Program-made: the position numbers and the translations under genes | The notes under the pieces: model-generated | Database searches by the model: none | Told to the model about the DNA's origin: nothing | The model's input: the letters and a program-made list of their open reading frames with translations, nothing else | In this document: positions 1-7,332 of the stretch, piece by piece | Layout: each line of letters starts with the position of its first letter | Position numbering within the stretch: the stretch's first letter is position 1 | Source: CAMTUW01 sp947085035 | GTDB lineage: Bacteria > Actinomycetota > Coriobacteriia > Anaerosomatales > PHET01 | Direction: 5' to 3' | NCBI GenBank assembly: GCA_947085035.1 | Contig: CAMTUW010000001.1 | Span: 1 to 64,000 of the forward strand | Length of the DNA stretch: 64,000 nucleotides

Positions 1-868
1 ATCGCGAGGGTGTGGATGTCACCCGCAGAAACCGAGACCCACTCCGTCGCCGTGCCGACCTGTGTCGGGATATTGCGGTGCGTGGTGGTGCCGTCACCGC
101 GCTGGCCAAGTGAGTTGAAGCCCCAGGCCCAGAGCGTCCCGTCGGACTTGATCGCGATGGTGTAGAATCCGCCCGCCGTGACCGAGACCCAGTCCGTCGC
201 CGTGCCGACCTGTGTCGGGATATTGCGGTGCGTGTTGGTGCCGTCGCCTAGCTGACCCCAGCCGTTGGCGCCCCAGGCCCACAGCGTCCCGTCGGACTTG
301 AGCGCGAGGGTGTGACCTTGGCCCGCAGCGACCGACACCCAGTCCGCCGCCGCGCCGACCTTGACCGGGGCATTGCGGTCCGCGGTGTCGCCGAGCCCGA
401 GCTGGCCGGAGTGGTTGTGGCCCCAGGCCCAGAGCGTCCCATTGGACTTCAGCGCGAGGGTGTGGCGGTAGCCCGCAGCGACCGACACCCAGTCCGCATT
501 CGTGCCGACCTTGACCGGGCTGTTGCGCTGCGTGGTGTCGCCGAGCCCGAGCTGGCCGTCGCCGTTGTAGCCCCAGGCCCACAGCGTCCCATCGGACTTC
601 AGCGCGAGGGTGTAGAATCCGCCCGCCGTGACCGAAACCCAGTCCGCCGTCGTGCCGACCCGGACCGGGGCATTGCTGCCCGTGGTGCTGCCGATGCCTA
701 GTTGGCCTACATCGTTCCAACCCCAGGCCCACAGCGTCCCGTCGGACTTCAGCGCGAGGGTGTGGTAGTCGCCGGCAGTGACCGAGACCCACTTGCCTTC
801 CGTGCCGACCTTTGTCGGACTGTGACGGTCGCTGGTGTATGTCGGTTCGCCAGTTGAAAAAGCGGCTG
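1..868 (-). pseudogene. RCC1-repeat protein, 5'-truncated and running off the left edge
   Basis: Read leftwards, one frame is open from a TGA near 869 to the window edge. It encodes at least five tandem 50-residue RCC1 (regulator of chromosome condensation) repeats with a 150-bp period. Each carries KSDGTLWAWG, an N/GxxGQLG stretch, a VGT..DWVSV segment and an AG..HTLAL segment; KSDGTLWAWG recurs near 131, 281, 431, 581 and 731. Bacterial RCC1 propellers are usually secreted or surface binding proteins. No signal peptide, RBS or ATG/GTG/TTG start precedes the first repeat, whose leader (SAAFSTGEPTYTSDRHSP) begins directly after a stop. The 5' end overlaps the start of the copper ATPase on the other strand. 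I infer a truncated gene rather than an intact one. Confidence 0.75.
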
Positions 869-2826
869 ATCACGGGGCTCACTCGGGTGGTCGACACGAA
901 GGTCACTCGGTAGCCGACTTCCGAAGCCGGTTCTGGGTGAGCCTTGCGCTCACCGTGCCAGTGATCTCGATCTCGCCGGGCCTGCCGCTTGTCCCCGGTG
1001 GGCGCATCCTCGACGTACCCGGTGCGGGCTGGATCCTCCTTGCGCTCTCCACGGTTCTCTACGTCTACGGCGGTGTGCCGTTCCTCAAGGGTTTCGTGCG
1101 CGAACTGCGCGACCGCAGGCCCGGGATGATGACGCTCGTCGCGATCGCCATCAGCGTGGCCTACTTCTACAGTGCCGCCACCGTCCTCGGCTTTGAGGGC
1201 ATGCCGTTCTTCTGGGAGCTCGCAACGCTGATCGACATCATGTTGCTGGGCCACTGGATCGAGATGCGCTCGGTCGGCGAGGCGTCCAAGGCGCTTGAGT
1301 CGCTCGCCAAGTTGATGCCGTCGCAGGCGCATCGCAAGAACCCGGACGGTACCACCACCGACATCGATCTCGACCAGCTGCAGTCAGGCGACGTGGTGCT
1401 CGTGCGCCCTGGCGAGAAGGTTCCGGCGGACGGGGAAGTGCTGGAAGGCTCCTCGGCGGTGAACGAGTCGATGCTCACGGGCGAATCGGTCCCGGTCGCC
1501 AAGTCCCCGGGCGACCGGGTCATCGGCGGTTCTGTCAACGGTGAAGGCGCCCTGATCGTGAGCGTGGCGCGGACCGGCGCCGAGTCGTTCCTGTCGCAGG
1601 TCGTCGAACTCGTACGTGAGGCGCAGGAGTCGAAGTCGAAGACCCAGGACCTCGCCGATCGAGCAGCCATGTGGCTCACCATCGTGGCGCTTGGAGGCGG
1701 GGCGCTCACATTCGCGGCGTGGCTGACCCTGGGCGAGTCGCTCTCGTACGCGATGGAGCGTGCGGTCACCGTGATGGTCATCGCGTGTCCCCACGCTCTC
1801 GGACTGGCGATCCCGCTTGTCGTGGCCGTGTCGACAGCTCTGGGTGCAGGCAACGGGTTACTGGTCCGCAACCGGATGGCGTTTGAGAACGCACGTCTCA
1901 TCGATGCGGTGATCTTCGACAAGACCGGGACACTGACTCTCGGGCTGTTCGGCGTTGAGGAGGTCGTGGCTTTCGGCGATACAAACCGCGACGAACTCTT
2001 GTCGCTCGCAGGTTCGATCGAGGAGCTCTCCGAGCACCCCATCGCACGGGCGATAGCCAGCGCCGCGACGGACAAGGCCCCAGTCGACGAGTTCAGGGCC
2101 ATTCCCGGCAAGGGTGCCGAAGGTCGGATCGGCGGCAACGACATCGCGGTCGTCAGCCCCGGATACCTGACCGAGGCTGGTATCGAGACTCCGGCCGACG
2201 CAGAGGGGCTGACCTCAGGCGGCCGAACCGTCGTATTCGTGCTCAAGAACGGGTTCGTCATCGGTGCCATCGCTCTTTCCGACATCGTGCGACCAGAGTC
2301 CGCCGAGGCGATCCGCAAGCTCAAGGAGATGGGTGTCGAATCCATCATGCTCACCGGCGACAACGCCGTGGTGGCTGAGAGAGTTGCCGCACAACTGGGG
2401 ATCGAGCGATTCTTCGCGGGGGTGCTTCCTGCCGACAAGGCGGCGATGGTGCAGCAGATCCGATCGGAAGGCAAAGTCGTCGCGATGGTGGGCGACGGCG
2501 TCAACGACGCGCCGCCCCTCGCCACCGCAGATGTGGGCATAGCCATAGGAGCGGGAACCGATGTCGCTGTCGCGACTGCAGACGTGGTTCTCGTGCGCAG
2601 CGATCCGCGTGACATACCGACGGTCATCGCATTGGCGCGGGCGACCTACGGCAAGATGGTGCAGAACCTCGCGTGGGCGACGGGCTACAACGTGGTTGCC
2701 ATACCGCTGGCGGCAGGCGTCCTGGCTGGCGCCGGTGTGTTGTTGAGCCCGGCGGCCGGGGGCGCCCTCATGTCCGTGTCAACGATCATCGTCGCCATCA
2801 ACGCACGCACGCTCAGGATCAAGTAG
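835..2826 (+). CDS. copB: CopB-type copper/silver-exporting P1B ATPase
   Basis: Membrane P-type ATPase of 663 residues that exports Cu or Ag. Visible features in order: a His-rich N-terminus (DHGAHSGGRHEGH), transmembrane helices, the actuator TGES motif, the intramembrane CPH motif near residue 318, the phosphorylation site DKTGTLT at Asp362, the P1B nucleotide-domain SEHP motif, and the hinge GDGVNDAPP near 553. CPH in place of CPC is the mark of the CopB (P1B-3) subgroup. There is no N-terminal CxxC metal domain, as expected for this group. The GTG start lacks a clear Shine-Dalgarno and lies inside the antisense RCC1 remnant, so the true start or promoter may have been altered by the rearrangement. 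The neighbouring small secreted Met/His protein may share the copper function (inference). Confidence 0.9.
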   Translation: MYVGSPVEKAADHGAHSGGRHEGHSVADFRSRFWVSLALTVPVISISPGLPLVPGGRILDVPGAGWILLALSTVLYVYGGVPFLKGFVRELRDRRPGMMTLVAIAISVAYFYSAATVLGFEGMPFFWELATLIDIMLLGHWIEMRSVGEASKALESLAKLMPSQAHRKNPDGTTTDIDLDQLQSGDVVLVRPGEKVPADGEVLEGSSAVNESMLTGESVPVAKSPGDRVIGGSVNGEGALIVSVARTGAESFLSQVVELVREAQESKSKTQDLADRAAMWLTIVALGGGALTFAAWLTLGESLSYAMERAVTVMVIACPHALGLAIPLVVAVSTALGAGNGLLVRNRMAFENARLIDAVIFDKTGTLTLGLFGVEEVVAFGDTNRDELLSLAGSIEELSEHPIARAIASAATDKAPVDEFRAIPGKGAEGRIGGNDIAVVSPGYLTEAGIETPADAEGLTSGGRTVVFVLKNGFVIGAIALSDIVRPESAEAIRKLKEMGVESIMLTGDNAVVAERVAAQLGIERFFAGVLPADKAAMVQQIRSEGKVVAMVGDGVNDAPPLATADVGIAIGAGTDVAVATADVVLVRSDPRDIPTVIALARATYGKMVQNLAWATGYNVVAIPLAAGVLAGAGVLLSPAAGGALMSVSTIIVAINARTLRIK

Positions 2827-2878
2827 GGGTCCGTATCCTGGCTGCGACTCCGCTCGTTCGCTGCCGGCAGATGAAGAG

Positions 2879-2905
2879 GCCCCGCTCCCTTTCGGGGAAC
2901 GGGGC
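2879..2905. terminator. Hairpin between convergent copB and small secreted gene
   Basis: GCCCCG at 2879-2884 pairs with CGGGGC at 2900-2905, extended by TCCC/GGGGA around a TTTC loop. It sits just after copB and before the end of the convergent gene, so it probably serves both strands. A strong T-run is missing on either side. Confidence 0.6.
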
Positions 2906-2931
2906 GCTCGAGCAATTCACGATTGCGGCGA

Positions 2932-3132
2932 CTACATCCCGGTCCAGCCGGAGAAGCCTTTGTGCATTCCAGGATTCATGGTACCGCTGAAGCCGCCCAT
3001 ATTCCGCGCATGCTCCGCGTGGTGCTGACCGAAGGTGCGTCCCGCGCCGTCAGCGCCTGTGGCGGCAAACGCCGGCGCCGCAAGTGCGAGGGCCAGAACA
3101 ACGGCCAATACGAATACCGATAGTGTCTTCAT
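2932..3132 (-). CDS. Small secreted Met/His-containing protein
   Basis: Sixty-six residues. A classic signal peptide (MKTLSVFVLAVVLALALA, cleavage after APAFA) is followed by a roughly 43-residue mature part rich in His, Met and Gly (FGQHHAEHARNMGG, NPGMHKGF). The ATG at 3132 is chosen because GAAGGGA lies at the right distance upstream; an upstream in-frame ATG at 3165 has none and would precede the signal peptide. No known family is recognised. Convergence with a CopB ATPase and the His/Met content suggest a periplasmic or surface metal-binding peptide. That function is inferred only. Confidence 0.65.
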   Translation of the reverse strand: MKTLSVFVLAVVLALALAAPAFAATGADGAGRTFGQHHAEHARNMGGFSGTMNPGMHKGFSGWTGM

Positions 3133-3229
3133 GGTGGTTCCCTTCCAGTCGTTTTCAATCATCAACCTAATTCATACCATTCTTGTCATGATTCTAAACT
3201 CAAGTCGTTTCAGGGAGGCTCAAACTGCC

Positions 3230-3268
3230 GTTCGCCTGCGACAGGACGGTCGCATCGATGCGGCTTGG
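3230..3268. repeat. 39-bp direct repeat, copy 1 (HerA-derived)
   Basis: Matches 4423-4461 at 36 of 39 positions. On the minus strand both copies encode SRIDATVLSQAN, a conserved HerA-family ATPase segment. Copy 1 lies immediately downstream of the GNAT toxin stop codon and has no other HerA sequence around it. Confidence 0.85.
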
Positions 3269-3277
3269 GTCGTGGGG

Positions 3278-3787
3278 TCAGCTTCCCAGAGTCTTGCGGA
3301 CGTCCTTCATCAGCATCATCAGGTGCAGGGGGTCGGTCGGAGACGCCTCGAAACCGTGCCGCACGTAGAACCCTTTGGCGCCGTCACTGAGTGCATCGAC
3401 CAACACTATTCGAACTCCGATTGTGTCGGCGGCGGCCGCCGCCTTGCGCAGGGCCTCAACCAACAGCGCCGACCCGAGCCCCTGTCCCTGTTCCGAACTC
3501 GCTACCGCGAAGCGCCCGATCAGCACGGCCGGAATCGCCTGGGCACCTTGGCCCTTCACCGCTCGTTCGGTCGCATCGCGCGGCTCGACACTTGCGGCGG
3601 TCATGCTGAAGTACCCGACAACACGCTGCACCCGAGTGACCACATACGTGCGAGACCTACCGGCTCTCTGGTCGGAGATCGCCCGCCTGGTCAAATAGTC
3701 GTTGAGCGAAGCAACACCGCACTCAAAGTCGTCCGTCTCGTGGTCCGAGCTGAGCGGTTCGGGTCCGAAGACGGGATCAGCGCTCAT
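3278..3787 (-). CDS. tacT: GNAT acetyltransferase toxin, TacT-like
   Basis: This 169-residue GNAT N-acetyltransferase has the arrangement of type II TacT/AtaT toxins, which acetylate the amino group of charged tRNA and block translation (family knowledge). Seen: beta-strand VGYFSMTAASVEP, the acetyl-CoA loop region FAVASSEQGQGLGSALLVEAL with Q-G-x-G-L-G, and a C-terminal FYVRHGFEASP typical of GNAT motif B. Length matches the family. It overlaps the 3' end of the DUF1778 antitoxin by about 11 bp, the standard antitoxin-first order. Confidence 0.88.
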   Translation of the reverse strand: MSADPVFGPEPLSSDHETDDFECGVASLNDYLTRRAISDQRAGRSRTYVVTRVQRVVGYFSMTAASVEPRDATERAVKGQGAQAIPAVLIGRFAVASSEQGQGLGSALLVEALRKAAAAADTIGVRIVLVDALSDGAKGFYVRHGFEASPTDPLHLMMLMKDVRKTLGS

Positions 3788-4073
3788 TGAACGGGCTCGG
3801 CTTGGATGCAGCCTGCTCGAGTTCAGCGATCACACGAGCCGGTCGATCGAGCGCGGCAACGAACGAATCCCACTGGTCTGCCGGAAGCGCGAAACGCGTC
3901 TGGTCGGCCAGCACTTCTTCTGCTGAGCGCAAAGCAGCCTGCATCACGAACTGACTTGTGGTCATGTGAGATGCGATAGCGGCCTGCTCCACTAGAGCCT
4001 TCTCCTCGCGCTTAGCACGAATGTTGAAGCGCTCGCCTTTGGTTGTTGCGATGGCTGTCTCAACCGAACTCAT
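3777..4073 (-). CDS. tacA: DUF1778 (TacA-like) antitoxin
   Basis: About 98 residues. An N-terminal ribbon-helix-helix segment (ERFNIRAKREEKALVEQAA) is followed by TTSQFVMQAALRSAEEVL and a C-terminal tail with LPADQWDSFVAALDRP, the toxin-neutralising part of DUF1778 proteins. The start at 4073 (MSSVETA) is preferred over an in-frame ATG at 4115 because AGAGAGGA precedes it. It is cotranscribed with and overlaps the GNAT toxin. Proteins of this family repress their own promoter by binding palindromes through the RHH domain. Confidence 0.88.
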   Translation of the reverse strand: MSSVETAIATTKGERFNIRAKREEKALVEQAAIASHMTTSQFVMQAALRSAEEVLADQTRFALPADQWDSFVAALDRPARVIAELEQAASKPSPFNER

Positions 4074-4164
4074 GAGACGAGTCCTCTCTTGTGATTGTGC
4101 TCCCATTGTACGCACAGAGCATCATGACGTCCAGCCATTGTGCGGGCCATCGCCGAGAAACCCT

Positions 4165-4490
4165 CTAGTCCTCCGCAGCCAGCATCGCGCCGTCGTCAGG
4201 CCTCGCCGCATACGCCAGGAAGTCCTCCTCTTCGTGGGAACCCTGGCTTATGCTCTTCTCCACCCTCACCATCACCGGTATCCGAGTGAAGAGTCCCGAC
4301 AGCAGCACCTCGCCAGTGTTCAGGTTCGGAAGCGACCTGGCCTCGTCCTCGCCCATCGTCTCCACAACATCTCGGATGTACTTCTGGTCGTTAGGATTCA
4401 CGATGCGAAGGATCAAGTAGCTGTTCGCCTGAGACAGCACGGTCGCATCGATGCGGCTCGGCCTCTGGCTGATGAACACCAGCCCCATCC
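4165..4490 (-). pseudogene. HerA-like ATPase/helicase, C-terminal fragment
   Basis: About 107 residues matching only the C-terminal end of HerA/DUF87 bacterial translocase ATPases. The sensor segment ISQRPSRIDATVLSQANS with its arginine finger is present, as are LNTGEVLLSGLFTRIPVMVRV and an acidic tail. Walker A and B regions are absent; full proteins exceed 500 residues. The upstream side is fused to the 5' part of abiEii in another frame near 4490, so this is a deletion product. HerA ATPases occur with nucleases in DNA repair and in defence pairs; the partner is gone. Confidence 0.8.
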
Positions 4491-4883
4491 CTGCGCACTG
4501 CCCATCTGCAGTGCACCGCGATACGGCACCTTGATCTCGATCGATTCCCGACCGTATTCGTCATCTATCACTTCGACCCGCGCCTCATCTGGCAGCAGCC
4601 GAACGCCCTGGCTCGCCGCTGCGGGGACTGATGCGGTGATCGCAGTCCGCGCCCCTTCGACGTCCAACTTCCCCGTGACCGTGAAGTCCAAGTCCTCGGA
4701 GAATCTGTAGTCACCGAAGTAGCACTTCCGCAGACACGTCCCTCCCTTGAAGATCCATCCCTGCTCCCGGATATGTGAACTCAGAGCCCAAAGAACCACT
4801 CCCAAAGCATGATCCCGGTCGATAACCGCGGGATCGACGCCTTGGTTCCTTGCCAGCGACTTGACTGTTGCCTCGGGTATCAC
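4413..4883 (-). pseudogene. abiEii: AbiEii nucleotidyltransferase toxin, 3'-truncated
   Basis: The first ~130 residues are a recognisable AbiEii/AbiGii nucleotidyltransferase: FKGGTCLRKCYFGDYRFSED gives the GG..LRK and SEDLD signature of the MNT fold. Homology stops near IEIKVPYRGALQM (about 4497), and the remaining ~28 residues are out-of-frame HerA sequence. Family members are about 250-300 residues, so roughly half is missing. The start is GTG 4883, overlapping the abiEi stop as GTGA. As the C-terminal half is lost, toxicity is doubtful. The fusion looks like a deletion between abiEii and a downstream herA gene. Confidence 0.85.
4423..4461. repeat. 39-bp direct repeat, copy 2 (within HerA fragment)
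   Basis: Partner of 3230-3268 (36/39 identical) in the same orientation, about 1.19 kb away. The two copies bracket the TacA-TacT cassette and most of the HerA fragment. Confidence 0.85.
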
Positions 4884-5689
4884 AGCGTCACCTCGTGCAC
4901 GCCCGAGTTGATGCGCAGTCCCCATCGCGTGACGATGCGGCCTTCATTGGGTCCTCCCCGCTCGAGCAGGGTGACTCCAAACCCCGAAAGCTCCTGCCAG
5001 CGTTGTGTCTGGTTCTGGGTGGCTCCGAGAGCAAGGAGTTCGGTCAGATAGCCGAGCCGCTTCGGCACTGTGCCGCTACCGAACCGCTCAACATAATCAG
5101 TCAACCGAGCAGCATCTATCTCGCGCCACGCATGGATGAGCACTTCGCTGACCTCCGCGATTCCGCCGGAGAGGTCTGGTCGATCAAGGATGTCGACAAT
5201 GGTTCTCTCTCGGTCCGTTACGCGAATGGGCAGACTGCCCACCCACTCCTCAGCGATTCCGAAGAGACGGTCGGGTTTGAGGGTGATGAACCTGTAGGGC
5301 ACGCCGAGAATCGTCTTGCGAGCGTTCGACCGGCGTCGTGGGGTGATGAAGAACTGGGTCCTGGGAAGCTGATTCGTCCAACCCCAATGCCTCACGGCGG
5401 TCCAATACGCGGCAGCGCCTGTTGGCGCGACGAAGGTTCCAATGGCTAGCGGATCTTCACTCCACTCGCGGCCGATGCCCGCCTCGAGTGGGACGAGCAT
5501 GTACTTGCCACGCTCCAGACGCTCAAGCCAGCCTTTGGATTCAAGGCGAGTGAGTACAGCTCTTGTTGGCTGGCCGGCTCCCCAGAATCCTTCGGCATCC
5601 TCGATTCCAAAGACGCCCTTTGCGGAACTCGCCATCGTGGCAAGGAACTCCGCTTCGCGTGGTCCGAGTTCTGTTATAGTCCGTGACAT
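4880..5689 (-). CDS. abiEi: AbiEi-type antitoxin / transcriptional repressor
   Basis: Protein of 269 residues. The N-terminal winged helix-turn-helix (EAEFLATMASSAKGVF.., AVLTRLESKGWLERLERGKY) and the AbiEi_4-type core (YWTAVRHWGWTNQLP, FITPRRRSNARK, VTDRERTIVDILDRPDLSGG) identify the antitoxin of type IV AbiE systems. It blocks the nucleotidyltransferase toxin without stable binding and represses the operon. Length is normal and the gene looks intact, yet its toxin partner is truncated, leaving a probable orphan repressor. A short AT-rich region (5690-5740) with ATTATCTC and ACTATAAC elements precedes it and likely holds promoter and operator. Confidence 0.88.
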   Translation of the reverse strand: MSRTITELGPREAEFLATMASSAKGVFGIEDAEGFWGAGQPTRAVLTRLESKGWLERLERGKYMLVPLEAGIGREWSEDPLAIGTFVAPTGAAAYWTAVRHWGWTNQLPRTQFFITPRRRSNARKTILGVPYRFITLKPDRLFGIAEEWVGSLPIRVTDRERTIVDILDRPDLSGGIAEVSEVLIHAWREIDAARLTDYVERFGSGTVPKRLGYLTELLALGATQNQTQRWQELSGFGVTLLERGGPNEGRIVTRWGLRINSGVHEVTL

Positions 5690-5759
5690 GATAATTACCT
5701 TCTAAGTAGTATTATCTCAACGCACACTATAACACACGAGAGGGGTCAGGCCATCCACG

Positions 5760-5919
5760 GTGATGCAATCGGTCGCAAACTTGAGCATTCTCAACAGGCT
5801 TGCCTTGCTCCACCCTCGCCCGTAGCGCTCAGTCAGCCGCTCCGGCACAGCATCACGAGTTCGCTGTTGACCGCCGTCGTCGCCCGTTGGCGGGCGCCAT
5901 CGATGATTCGCGCGCGCAT
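5760..5919 (-). pseudogene. YhcG/DUF1016 N-terminal domain remnant (copy 1)
   Basis: Two pieces of a DUF1016 N-terminal domain can be read in different frames: ARQRATTAVNSELVMLCR, then ERLTERYGRGWSKASLLRML. The stretch normally between them (YWxxGxx..REHVLGG..) is missing, so about 40 codons are deleted with a frame change. No start or stop makes a gene. It is similar to the remnants at 9920-10037 and 11068-11448. Confidence 0.7.
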
Positions 5920-5953
5920 CGCGACTCTGGAGAGAGGCCGCTGGTGTGGCCGA

Positions 5954-6973
5954 TCACGATCGGCCTCCCGCCCGACGGATCAGCGCAGCGATGTCGTGTC
6001 GCCCCCTATTCACGGCGATTCTGAACGGCGTTACGCCGGAGACGGGGAAGTTCGGGTCTGCACCACACTCGAGCAGGAACGCGCAGACGTCTAAGTGTCC
6101 AGACGCAGCAGCATGGTACAGCGGCGTCATCTGGAGCCGATTGTGATCATGGACCCCGTCAGCCCTTGCCCCGCGCTCGATGAGCAGTCGGCACAGTTCA
6201 AGGTTGCCCCTGTAGGCGACGAGTACCAAGAACCGCGGTCCTTCGCGTGACGCGAGATCGGGGCACAAGCCTGCGTCAAGCAACGCCCTTGACGCATCGA
6301 CATCACCTCGCCTCAATGCGAAAAACAGCAGCGAGTTCGACCGCAGCGGCACGATCGGCGCTTCCGATATCACGACTTCGTCAGCGCCGTAATAAGCACC
6401 TGTTCCAAATGCTCCAATAGTCTCGATCGCCAGACGCTCAGGATCTGAGTCGGTCATAAGCTCAGGAATAGGTGCGGGATACACGGTGTGGAGCGCGTAC
6501 ACCCTGATGAGGAAGTCGAGCGCGCGCCTCGTGAAATCCTCGCTCTCGTCCTCCTGCAGGAAGTATCCGCGGGCCCGCGTCACGCGCAGTCCGGATTCGT
6601 CCTGCTCGAAGTCGGCGACCACTCTGACTTCACGCTTCCAGGTCCAGACGAAGACGAGTTGTCCCCGAACGACGAAGATCGCCCACTTTTGATTCATCTT
6701 GTCCTCGGTCGGTTGGTATAGGGCGCCGTCGTAGAGACGGGCATCGAGCTCGTACCGGAGGTCGACCTCGAGCGACCGCGGCGACGGGGGCTCGCAGTCG
6801 ATGAAAGCCGTGCCGTCCTCGTCTCCGAATGAACACGCGTCTTTGGACTCTTGAATGGTTTTTGACACCGATATCCAGCCTCTGGCGAGCATGGGTCTCA
6901 TATCGAGGACCCGCACACCCCAGGCGCTCTTGTCCGCTTCGATCCACTCGACCGGCTGCATCTTTTCGACCAT
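5954..6973 (-). CDS. Ankyrin-repeat protein with unknown N-terminal domain
   Basis: Length 339 residues. The start at 6973 is supported by GGAGGA six bases upstream. Residues 1-200 form a domain I do not recognise (WIEADKSAWGVRVLDMRPML, then a beta-rich part). The C-terminal third has about four ankyrin repeats: NSLLFFALRRGDVDASRALL, LVLVAYRGNLELCRLLIERG, TPLYHAAASGHLDVCAFLLE and a last TPFRIAVNRGRHDIAALIRR. There is no signal peptide or membrane helix, so it is probably a cytoplasmic protein-binding scaffold. Its start lies 10 bp after the stop of a small truncated gene, with which it may be cotranscribed. Confidence 0.75.
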   Translation of the reverse strand: MVEKMQPVEWIEADKSAWGVRVLDMRPMLARGWISVSKTIQESKDACSFGDEDGTAFIDCEPPSPRSLEVDLRYELDARLYDGALYQPTEDKMNQKWAIFVVRGQLVFVWTWKREVRVVADFEQDESGLRVTRARGYFLQEDESEDFTRRALDFLIRVYALHTVYPAPIPELMTDSDPERLAIETIGAFGTGAYYGADEVVISEAPIVPLRSNSLLFFALRRGDVDASRALLDAGLCPDLASREGPRFLVLVAYRGNLELCRLLIERGARADGVHDHNRLQMTPLYHAAASGHLDVCAFLLECGADPNFPVSGVTPFRIAVNRGRHDIAALIRRAGGRS

Positions 6974-6983
6974 GAGTCCTCCT

Positions 6984-7205
6984 CTACGGCACACCACTGT
7001 CGACCGATGATGGCACGAGGGTCTGACATTGCTCCGACGTCATCCGGTCCGCGAAGTCGAGCACCTCCGTGATCTGGGTGGCATGCAGCCACACCCGCTG
7101 TGTGTGGGCAACGCCGTGAATCGTGTTCGAGGCGTCGCTGCCGTCCGGGCGCACGAACCAAGCGGGGTCGATCCACGGCAGGTCATCGCGGTCCAGATCG
7201 ATCAC
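6984..7205 (-). CDS. Truncated HD-domain-like small protein
   Basis: Seventy-three residues from a GTG with AAGGAG eight bases upstream. The sequence VIDLDRDDLPWIDPAWFVRP..SNTIHGVAHTQRVWLHATQI resembles the N-terminus of HD-superfamily phosphohydrolases, where IHG..H..RV supplies the first metal-binding His. The following HD motif and the rest of the fold are absent; the protein stops after SSVDSGVP. It is probably a 3'-truncated gene that keeps a good ribosome site. Function is not assignable. Confidence 0.5.
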   Translation of the reverse strand: MIDLDRDDLPWIDPAWFVRPDGSDASNTIHGVAHTQRVWLHATQITEVLDFADRMTSEQCQTLVPSSVDSGVP

Positions 7206-7332
7206 GGGCGGACTCCTTCGGGTACCGGCTCCTCCCGGTGCTGAGCGCTCCTCCACCCCAGCACTCCAGGGGAAAGGTATGACACCGAATGCGCCGCCGC
7301 CGAGCCGGGAACCCAACGCGCCGGCGGAGCCC

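Noticed and set aside
131..750. CRISPR-like regular spacing of repeats
   Set aside because: The 150-bp period is coding RCC1 repeat structure with conserved reading frame; no short repeats with unique spacers exist in the window.
94..1332. Long open frame on the minus strand across the RCC1 array and copB
   Set aside because: It is out of frame with the RCC1 repeats (low-complexity Arg/His/Gly) and antisense to copB; the RCC1 frame is a different one.
7206..7332. Gene or regulator between the HD fragment and the NERD helicase
   Set aside because: The 127 bp contain no convincing frame or hairpin beyond GC-rich sequence.
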